Source: Desulfococcus sp041737845 (GTDB lineage Bacteria > Desulfobacterota > Desulfobacteria > Desulfobacterales > Desulfococcaceae). Taken from it: a DNA stretch of 5,639 bases. The first letter of the stretch is position 1; every line of letters starts with the position of its first letter. The stretch spans positions 1 through 5,639 of the forward strand of contig NZ_JBGSQX010000045.1 of NCBI RefSeq assembly GCF_041737845.1, given 5' to 3'. The notes below the pieces were generated by a model. That model did no database searches. It saw only the letters and a list, made by a program, of their open reading frames with translations, and was not told the DNA's origin. The position numbers were made by a program, and so were the translations under genes. Shown piece by piece: positions 1 to 4,354 of the stretch.

Positions 1-1
1 G

Positions 2-208
2 CTGCCTGCAGATATCCTACCGGATGATGAACGGAAGATCCTCTCCGTAAAACTTCACAGCATGGCCAATCCCCGTTCGAATCGCCTGCTGCGAACATTG
101 TGTGAACGAGTAAACGAAACTGAGTATGTCTTCCCGGGAACAGAACTTAGACTCTACTTTGAAGCACCGGCTGTTGCATCTGAAGATGCCGGGGGTCAAG
201 AGTTCTGA
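2..208 (+). pseudogene. C-terminal fragment of a probable transposase
   Basis: The + strand frame is open from the window edge to a TGA at 206-208 (68 residues). It contains NPRSNRLLRTLCERVNETE followed by FPGTELRLYFE. An Asn-Pro-Arg, LL..LC, then TET.FPGT.LRL.Y pattern near the C-terminus is what I recall from some DDE-type transposases (ISNCY-like groups); this is recognition from memory, not a search. Codon use is visibly less GC-rich than the genes to its right, which fits a mobile origin. The last dozen residues (about EAPAVASEDAGGQEF) do not look like a family terminus, and the stop lies inside sequence that belongs to the neighbouring symporter in another frame. The original end of the element has therefore probably been lost, or lies at about 170-205. 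The 5' part is outside the window. An unrelated host gene remains possible. Confidence 0.5.
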
Positions 209-258
209 ATTTCGGGCTCTGGTTTTATCTCCTGGTCGGGACCCTGGTCACGGCGGCC

Positions 259-1413
259 ATGCAGGCCAGCGCGGCCACCATCGCCATCGCGCTGGCGGCG
301 CTCCACAGCCGGCTGATCCCCTTTGACATCGCCGCCGTGGTGGTCATCGGGGCCAACATCGGGACGACCATCACCGTCCTTCTGGGCGCCATCGGGGGGG
401 TCCAGGCCAAGAAAAGGGTGGCCCTGAGCCATCTCGTCTTCAACTTGGTGACCGGCGCGGCGGCGTTTCTGGGGCTGCCCGGACTGATCCGCTTCATCGG
501 GGTTTTCGTGGACATCGGCGCCGACGAGCTGACGGCCCTGGCCCTTTTTCACACCCTGTTCAACCTGCTGGGGGTCGTGATATTTTTCCCGTTCGTGGGG
601 ATCCTCTCCCGGCTGCTCGTGAGGCTCTATCCCGACCGCAAGGCTGTTCTGACCGAATACCTCGACAAGACCCCCACCGAGGTGATCGACGCCGCCGAGG
701 CCGCCCTGCGGAAGGAAGTGGGGCACCTCCTCCAGGAATGCCAGCTCTACAACCTCCAGCTTCTGCAGATTGACGAAAAGCTGGTGTTCGACAGCGATAC
801 CCCCTTTGAAAAGAACGAACGGCGGAAGCATACCCTCGAGGAGCTTTACGAAAACATCAAGCTGCTCCACGCCGCCATTTTCACCTTCTACTCGAAGGTC
901 CAGGCCCAGAAGCTTCACGAAACCGAGGCCAAGGAGCTGGAGCGGGTGATCTACGCCTCGCGCAACATCATGAATTCCATCAAGAACTTCAAGGGGATCC
1001 GCTTGAACATGGAGGAGTTCGACGCCTCGGAAAACCCCTATGTCAATGCCCAGTACAAGCTGTTTCGCAAGCGGCTGGTCGAACTCTACCACGGCATGTT
1101 CCGCATCCTCTCCATCGGCGACCGTGAAGAGCAGTACCGAAGCCTGTTAAGAACCTTCGTCCAGATCGAGGAGGCCGACGGCAGGTTCATCAAGAACACC
1201 CGGCAGGCGGTGGCCGACCAGAAGATCCACGAGATGGAGATCGCGACTCTCCTCCTGGTCAACCGGCTGTTCACCCAGTCCTGCCGCATGCAGATTTACA
1301 GCATGAAGGACCTTCTCCTGACCCAGCAGCAGATCCATGACTTCGACCGGGCCATGGACATGAAGGAGATCATCGACACGGAAAAGCTGAAACCCGACAC
1401 GACGGCGGGGTGA
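259..1413 (+). CDS. Na+/phosphate symporter (PNaS/NptA-type) with PhoU-like tail, N-terminally truncated, probable pseudogene
   Basis: Homologues import inorganic phosphate with Na+ across the inner membrane. The family has two inverted membrane repeats, each with a QSSSA-like motif and a GANIGTT-like motif, and often a cytosolic PhoU-like helical domain; such proteins are usually some 540-600 residues. Here only one repeat remains: QASAAT (residues 2-7), GANIGTT (31-37) and the KKRVALSHLVFN segment (51-62), which is typical of the second repeat. More hydrophobic helices follow to about residue 125, then a charged helical PhoU-like region from about 142 to 355. Recognisable symporter sequence starts upstream of the first ATG, at about 205 (LNFGLWFYLLVGTLVTAA), in a frame open only from 184. 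No GTG, TTG or ATG and no ribosome site precede residue 1, so the ATG at 259 is simply the first available one and the N-terminal half is missing. A transposase-like frame abuts the break. The fragment is probably non-functional, although its reading frame is otherwise intact. Confidence 0.85.
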   Translation: MQASAATIAIALAALHSRLIPFDIAAVVVIGANIGTTITVLLGAIGGVQAKKRVALSHLVFNLVTGAAAFLGLPGLIRFIGVFVDIGADELTALALFHTLFNLLGVVIFFPFVGILSRLLVRLYPDRKAVLTEYLDKTPTEVIDAAEAALRKEVGHLLQECQLYNLQLLQIDEKLVFDSDTPFEKNERRKHTLEELYENIKLLHAAIFTFYSKVQAQKLHETEAKELERVIYASRNIMNSIKNFKGIRLNMEEFDASENPYVNAQYKLFRKRLVELYHGMFRILSIGDREEQYRSLLRTFVQIEEADGRFIKNTRQAVADQKIHEMEIATLLLVNRLFTQSCRMQIYSMKDLLLTQQQIHDFDRAMDMKEIIDTEKLKPDTTAG

Positions 1414-1424
1414 CGGGTCCGCCG

Positions 1425-1445
1425 CGGCCGTCCCGGGGGCGGCCG
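1425..1445 (+). terminator. GC-rich hairpin after the symporter fragment
   Basis: CGGCCG at 1425-1430 is complementary to CGGCCG at 1440-1445. The intervening TCCCGGGGG can extend the stem by three pairs (one T-G wobble), leaving a three-base loop. It begins 12 bases after the symporter stop. There is no T-tract behind it, so it is not a canonical intrinsic terminator; it could slow polymerase or protect the 3' end. In such GC-rich DNA, self-complementary stretches of this kind also arise by chance. Confidence 0.3.
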
Positions 1446-1464
1446 GCGCACGCGGCGCTTTGAA

Positions 1465-1470
1465 TATAAT
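1465..1470 (+). promoter_or_regulatory. Candidate -10 box upstream of the TerC-family gene
   Basis: A perfect TATAAT stands in an otherwise very GC-rich gap, with TG four bases before it (near an extended -10). No TTGACA-like -35 is present at the usual 17-base spacing (1442-1447 reads GCCGGC). If it is used, transcription would begin near 1477, giving a leader of only about ten bases before the ATG at 1488, just enough to include the GAGG ribosome site at 1479-1482. Confidence 0.35.
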
Positions 1471-1487
1471 GAGAATGCGAGGTGGGT

Positions 1488-2252
1488 ATGGCTGTGTGGC
1501 TGACAAGCCCCGAGGCATGGATCGCCCTGGGCACCCTGACGGCGCTTGAAATCGTTCTGGGGATCGACAACATCATATTTATTTCGATTCTCGTGGGCCG
1601 GCTCCCGGCGCATCAGCGGGGTCTGGCCAGGAGGGTGGGGCTGGGGCTGGCCATGCTGACCCGCCTGGCCCTGCTCTTCTCCATTTCGTGGGTCATGGGC
1701 CTGACCGGGTCGTGGTTCACCGTGCTGGGCCGCGACATTTCCGGCCGAGACGTCATCCTGATCGCGGGAGGCCTGTTTCTTCTGGCCAAGGCGACCCATG
1801 AGATCCACAACAGCCTGGAAGGGAGCGAAGGCCGGGGCGGAGCCGCCGCCGCCAGCGGGTTCGGGCTGGTGCTCCTGCAGATCGCGGTCCTGGATATCGT
1901 TTTCTCCCTCGACTCCGTCATCACGGCGGTGGGCCTGGTCGACCACGTTTCCCTGATGGCGATCGCCGTCATCCTGGCGGTGATCGTCATGCTGATGGCG
2001 GCCGGGGCCATCAGCGATTTCGTGGACGCTCACCCCACCATCAAGATCCTCGCCCTGTCTTTCCTGATCCTGGTGGGCGTCACTCTCATGGTGGAAGGGT
2101 TCGACGTCCATGTGCCCAAGGGATATATCTATTTCTCCATGGCCTTTTCAGTCGGGGTGGAGATGCTCAACATGCGGATGCGCAGGCGTGTGGCGGAGCC
2201 GGTGAAGCTGCACAAGACGCTTCGCGGTGTGGAACCGTCGGAGGAAAAATGA
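1488..2252 (+). CDS. TerC-family integral membrane protein (YgdQ-like), probable metal-ion exporter
   Basis: The 254-residue product matches the pattern of TerC/YgdQ (UPF0053) inner-membrane proteins along its whole length, and YgdQ of E. coli is of similar size (about 237). Members of the wider TerC/Alx group have been tied to Mn2+ export and tellurite resistance; the substrate here is inferred. Family signatures are EIVLGIDNIIF (residues 21-31), the short linker with ARR at 47-49, AKATHEIH at 100-107, DIVFSLDSVITAVGL (136-150), DFVDAHPTIKILALSFLILVG split around 178-197, and VPKGYIYF (209-216). The acidic residues E21, D27, D136 and D142 lie in membrane helices and are the likely ion-coordinating set. 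About seven hydrophobic segments are visible, and the tail is basic (RMRRR, 230-234). An in-frame GTG lies at 1482, but GAGG at 1479-1482 sits five bases before the ATG at 1488 and would overlap a GTG start, so 1488 is preferred. The gene is followed after 26 bases by the zinc-ribbon gene, probably in one transcript. Confidence 0.93.
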   Translation: MAVWLTSPEAWIALGTLTALEIVLGIDNIIFISILVGRLPAHQRGLARRVGLGLAMLTRLALLFSISWVMGLTGSWFTVLGRDISGRDVILIAGGLFLLAKATHEIHNSLEGSEGRGGAAAASGFGLVLLQIAVLDIVFSLDSVITAVGLVDHVSLMAIAVILAVIVMLMAAGAISDFVDAHPTIKILALSFLILVGVTLMVEGFDVHVPKGYIYFSMAFSVGVEMLNMRMRRRVAEPVKLHKTLRGVEPSEEK

Positions 2253-2278
2253 CGGAAATTCAATAAAGGAGAACCCCC

Positions 2279-2647
2279 ATGAAATGCGAACACTGCGCGG
2301 CCGACATCGCGGCCCCGGATGCCCACGAACACGCCGGACGGACCCTCTGCGAGGACTGCTGCCTGGATGTTTTGACCGCGCCCAGGGCGTGCGACCCGTG
2401 GGCGGTCTACAGCGCCACGAGAACGGCCTCCCGGGAGAAGAGCCTCACCCCGCTTCAGGAAAGGATGCTGAATCTGTTCAGGGCCGAGGGGCCCTTGAGC
2501 CAGGAGCGGATCTGCAGCGGGCTGGGGATCTCCGAGGCGGAATTCCGCGATACGATCGCGCCCCTCAGGCATATGGAGCTGGCCCGGGCCTGCAAGGTGG
2601 GCGGAGCGGTACGCTATACCCGCTTCGAAGACCCGGCGGGGGATTGA
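2279..2647 (+). CDS. Small protein with N-terminal zinc ribbon and C-terminal winged-helix-like domain
   Basis: This 122-residue protein starts with two CxxC pairs (C3/C6 and C24/C27, plus C28 and C38), a spacing suited to one structural zinc. His16 and His18 lie between the knuckles. A DPWAVYSA stretch (39-46) follows, then a helical part from about residue 55: LTPLQERMLNLF, PLSQERICSGLGISEAEFRDTI and LRHMELAR, ending in a short basic strand-like segment (CKVGGAVRYTRF). That order resembles a winged helix, so DNA binding or regulation is possible, but this is inference. I recall similar hypothetical proteins with the CDPWAVYSA and LRHME blocks in deltaproteobacteria; their function is not known to me. 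The start is well set by AGGAG at 2267-2271, seven bases before the ATG. It lies 26 bases behind the TerC-family gene with no room for a clear promoter or terminator, so the two are probably co-expressed. Confidence 0.8.
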   Translation: MKCEHCAADIAAPDAHEHAGRTLCEDCCLDVLTAPRACDPWAVYSATRTASREKSLTPLQERMLNLFRAEGPLSQERICSGLGISEAEFRDTIAPLRHMELARACKVGGAVRYTRFEDPAGD

Positions 2648-2720
2648 GTCAGCTTACAGGATCGGGCGGCCTCGGCCGTCACGGACCATCAGCCGCCGGG
2701 GGAAGCGCCCCGAACGGAAG

Positions 2721-2727
2721 AAGGAGG
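2721..2727 (+). promoter_or_regulatory. Shine-Dalgarno site deciding the isochorismatase start
   Basis: AAGGAGG is nearly a full complement of the 16S rRNA tail. It lies two bases before an ATG at 2730 and five bases before a second, directly adjacent ATG at 2733. The spacing clearly favours the second ATG. Confidence 0.7.
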
Positions 2728-2732
2728 GGATG

Positions 2733-3293
2733 ATGCTGATCCGACACGAATTTGTGGCGACCCATGAAGAGAGCCTGCTCCTGATCATCGACATTCAGCA
2801 GACCATGCTCAAGGTCATTCCCGCGTGGGAGGGGGTTGCCCGCGAGGTGACCCGCCTGGTTCGAGCGGCCCGGATCGTCGACGTCCCCATCCTGTTGACG
2901 GAGCAATATCCGAAGGGGCTCGGCGGAACCATTCCCGAGGTGCTCCGGGAGGTCCCGTCCCCCAGGGTGTTCCAGAAGGAATCCTTCAGCGCCTGCCTGG
3001 AGTCGGACTTCCTGCCCACCCTCCGGGGGTTTCATCGCCCCAGGATCGTTGTGGTCGGCATGGAGACCCATGTCTGCGTCCTCCAGACGGCCCTCGACCT
3101 GATCGCATCGGGCTTCCAGGTCCAACTTGCAGCCGATGCCGTGGCCTCCCGCACGACCGAAAACCGAGATATTGCGATCCACATCCTGCGGCAGGCCGGC
3201 GCCGTCGTCACCTCCGCGGAGACCGTCATTTTTCAGTGGGCGCGCCGCGCCAACACGGACAGTTTCCGGAGGATTCTTCCCGTTGTCAAGTGA
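2733..3293 (+). CDS. Isochorismatase-family cysteine hydrolase (YcaC/ISOC-like)
   Basis: The 186-residue product has the compact fold of the isochorismatase/nicotinamidase superfamily: cytosolic cysteine hydrolases of amides or vinyl ethers using an Asp-Lys-Cys triad. Counting from the ATG at 2733, the triad is Asp20 in LLLIIDIQQTML, Lys82 in VFQKESFSAC and Cys115 in VVGMETHVCVLQTALDL. The last block carries the cis-peptide region that usually precedes the nucleophile. The segment VPILLTEQYPKGLGGTIPE and the end (AGAVVTSAETVIFQWARR) are characteristic of the ISOC1/ISOC2-like branch, whose natural substrate is uncertain. No entCB-like or NAD-salvage neighbours are present, so siderophore or nicotinamide roles are not suggested by context. 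All three catalytic residues are present, and length is normal. It is separated from the preceding gene by 85 bases with no clear promoter, and from the next intact gene by about 250 bases of apparent remnant sequence. Confidence 0.92.
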   Translation: MLIRHEFVATHEESLLLIIDIQQTMLKVIPAWEGVAREVTRLVRAARIVDVPILLTEQYPKGLGGTIPEVLREVPSPRVFQKESFSACLESDFLPTLRGFHRPRIVVVGMETHVCVLQTALDLIASGFQVQLAADAVASRTTENRDIAIHILRQAGAVVTSAETVIFQWARRANTDSFRRILPVVK

Positions 3294-3299
3294 CGGCCC

Positions 3300-3326
3300 C
3301 GCAACACCTCCGATATCCGTGTTGCG
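3300..3326. repeat. 8-bp perfect inverted repeat after the isochorismatase gene
   Basis: CGCAACAC (3300-3307) and GTGTTGCG (3319-3326) are perfect reverse complements around an 11-base loop containing the palindrome GATATC. It starts six bases after the hydrolase stop. It could act as a weak transcription terminator (no T-tract follows), a protein-binding site, or a leftover end of inserted DNA, since decayed toxin-antitoxin sequence begins just beyond it. Confidence 0.5.
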
Positions 3327-3336
3327 CGTACACCTC

Positions 3337-3465
3337 GTCACTGCGGCCGTAAAAGCAGCACTGGCGGATGATGCGGCGGATCCTGCCGCGGTGGAAGAAA
3401 GGGCGGATGAGCCTTTGATCGGTTTTTCCGAAATGGTGAAAAGACTCAAGAGGGATAGCCGAATA
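3337..3465 (+). pseudogene. Remnant of a type II antitoxin C-terminus (RelB/Phd-like)
   Basis: Within the 248-base gap, one + frame reads VTAAVKAALADDAADPAAVE, then ERADEPLIGFSEMVKRLKRD and SRI. An acidic helix followed by (R)ADEP....FSEMVKRLKRDGRI is the look of C-terminal tails of Phd/RelB-type antitoxins, the part that wraps the partner toxin. No plausible N-terminal DNA-binding domain precedes it. Where such antitoxins would stop, after ...RI, the codon is TCA (3466-3468), one base from TGA, so the frame now runs on uselessly to 3618. Codon choice is more AT-rich than in the flanking genes. The assignment is from memory of family pattern; a short orphan reading frame without meaning is the alternative. 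Confidence 0.4.
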
Positions 3466-3541
3466 TCAATTTTCATTGAAAGAATCGGTTTGGAAGGATT
3501 TCAGCCTTCGGGCCTATCCTACGAAAGGGGTGACAGCATTC
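3455..3541 (+). pseudogene. Remnant of a RelE/ParE-type toxin N-terminus
   Basis: In the frame one base ahead of the antitoxin remnant, the codons from 3455 read I/M-A-E-Y-Q-F-S-L-K, then ESVWKDFSLRAYPTKGVTAF. RelE-family toxins commonly begin M.EY.I.FK.SV.KDLR.IPKKDV.RI, so KESV.KDF and the later P.K.V can be aligned. The first codon is ATA rather than ATG, and it overlaps the end of the antitoxin frame by a few codons, as is usual for such operons. The remnant stops after about 29 codons, where the TIM-barrel gene takes over in the same frame. There is no catalytic C-terminus, so it cannot be an active ribonuclease. Confidence comes mostly from the paired arrangement with the antitoxin-like tail. 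Confidence 0.4.
3526..3533 (+). promoter_or_regulatory. Shine-Dalgarno site of the TIM-barrel gene
   Basis: AGGGGTGA differs by one base from AGGAGGTGA-type sites (one G short) and lies eight bases before the ATG at 3542. It argues for a start at 3542 rather than the TTG at 3476 or the second ATG at 3557. It lies inside the apparent toxin remnant. Confidence 0.5.
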
Positions 3542-4333
3542 ATGCAATACGGAGCCATGAATTTTCCGGTGAAACCGACCCTGGAGGAGATCGCCGTCTA
3601 CGGCGGCTTAGGCTTTGACTACCTCGAACTGGCCATGGACCCGCCCCTTGCCCACCACGCCCGGGTGCGCCGGCAGAAGGCGGCCCTGCGCGAGGCCCTG
3701 GACCGGTATGGGATGGGGCTCGTCTGCCACCTGCCCACCTTCCTTTCCACGGCCGACCTGACCGAGAGCCTTCGACGCGTCTCGATGGAGGAACTCCTGG
3801 CCTCCCTGGAACTCGCGGCCGAACTGGGCGCCTCCAAGGCTGTTCTCCACCCCAGTTATATGGCCGGCCTCTCCACCCATGTCCCGGAGCTCTGGCGGGA
3901 ATATGCCCTGGAGGGCCTGGAACGCGTCACGGCCGCGGCCCGGGGGTGCGGGGTAAGGCTCTGCCTGGAAAATCTCTTTCCCAAGATCTCCCCCCTCAGC
4001 ACGCCGGAGGCCTTCCGGGAGGTGTTCGACCGCTTCCCGGACCTGGCCATGACCCTGGACCTGGGCCATGCCCATATCGGCCTGGAGGGCATGGCGCGCA
4101 TTCTTGCGTTCATCCAGGCGTTCCCCGACCGCATCCGGCACCTGCACGTGAGCGACAATCACGGCAAGCGGGATGAGCACCTGCCGGTGGGGCAGGGGAG
4201 CCTCGACTTCACTGCGGCGGCGGCGGCCCTTCGGACGGCCGGCTACGACGGCACCGTGACGCTCGAAATCTTCGATCCGGACCGGAGCGCCCTGGTGCGC
4301 AGCCGCGAGCGCCTGAAAGGCCTCTTCCCCTGA
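3542..4333 (+). CDS. Sugar phosphate isomerase/epimerase-like TIM-barrel protein (AP endonuclease 2 / xylose isomerase-like)
   Basis: The 263-residue product has the features of the xylose isomerase-like/endonuclease IV TIM-barrel superfamily: cytosolic metal-dependent enzymes that isomerise sugars, open inositol derivatives or cleave abasic DNA. Candidate metal ligands fall at strand ends: Glu29 (FDYLELAMDPP), His63 (VCHLPTF), His103 (VLHPSYM), Glu143 (LCLENLFPK), Asp173 and His176 (TLDLGHAH), His202 (RHLHVSDNHG), Asp211/His213 (DEHLPVGQG) and Glu242 (VTLEIFD). The set is complete and the length is normal, so the enzyme is likely active. The DEHLPVGQG.LDF block is seen in many sugar-phosphate-isomerase-like members of unknown substrate. 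The start at 3542 begins M.YGAMNFP, which matches the usual family opening, and has a ribosome site; an in-frame extension to a TTG at 3476 would only add toxin-like residues. No dedicated sugar operon surrounds it, so the substrate cannot be named. Confidence 0.88.
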   Translation: MQYGAMNFPVKPTLEEIAVYGGLGFDYLELAMDPPLAHHARVRRQKAALREALDRYGMGLVCHLPTFLSTADLTESLRRVSMEELLASLELAAELGASKAVLHPSYMAGLSTHVPELWREYALEGLERVTAAARGCGVRLCLENLFPKISPLSTPEAFREVFDRFPDLAMTLDLGHAHIGLEGMARILAFIQAFPDRIRHLHVSDNHGKRDEHLPVGQGSLDFTAAAAALRTAGYDGTVTLEIFDPDRSALVRSRERLKGLFP

Positions 4334-4350
4334 TCCGGAGGCTCCGGGAT
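4333..4350. terminator. Imperfect hairpin between convergent genes
   Basis: ATCCGGAG (4333-4340) pairs with CTCCGGGAT (4342-4350) with one bulged base and a tight loop. It fills nearly all of the 21 bases between the two convergent stop codons (4331-4333 on + and 4355-4357 on -), the place where a shared terminator is expected. No T-tract is present on either side, so efficiency is doubtful. Confidence 0.35.
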
Positions 4351-4354
4351 GGCG

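Noticed and set aside
196..1092. 298-codon open frame on the minus strand opposite the symporter
   Set aside because: Low-complexity H/G/D/Q-rich translation without recognisable domains, mirrored exactly on a clear coding frame; typical of GC-rich antisense frames.
1296..2111. 271-codon minus-strand frame opposite the TerC-family gene
   Set aside because: Composition dominated by D, Q, H, R and G with no hydrophobic core; it spans the end of one gene, a gap and most of another, so it is a shadow.
2665..2697. GGCGGC / GCCGCC inverted repeat with a long loop between the zinc-ribbon and hydrolase genes
   Set aside because: Only six pairs with a 21-base loop in GC-rich DNA and no T-tract; expected by chance.
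2648..2732. Possible small gene or promoter in the gap before the hydrolase
   Set aside because: No reading frame with a start and ribosome site and no -35/-10 pair could be supported.
2227..2733. 168-codon plus-strand frame overlapping the zinc-ribbon gene
   Set aside because: Gly/Arg/Pro-rich translation; the overlapping frame from 2279 has a strong ribosome site and ordered CxxC motifs.
3416..3460. TTGATC as a possible -35 box for the TIM-barrel gene
   Set aside because: No acceptable -10 hexamer at 16-18 bases downstream.
2679..3476. 265-codon minus-strand frame opposite the isochorismatase and the following gap
   Set aside because: The + strand carries an unmistakable catalytic triad here; the antisense product has no family pattern.
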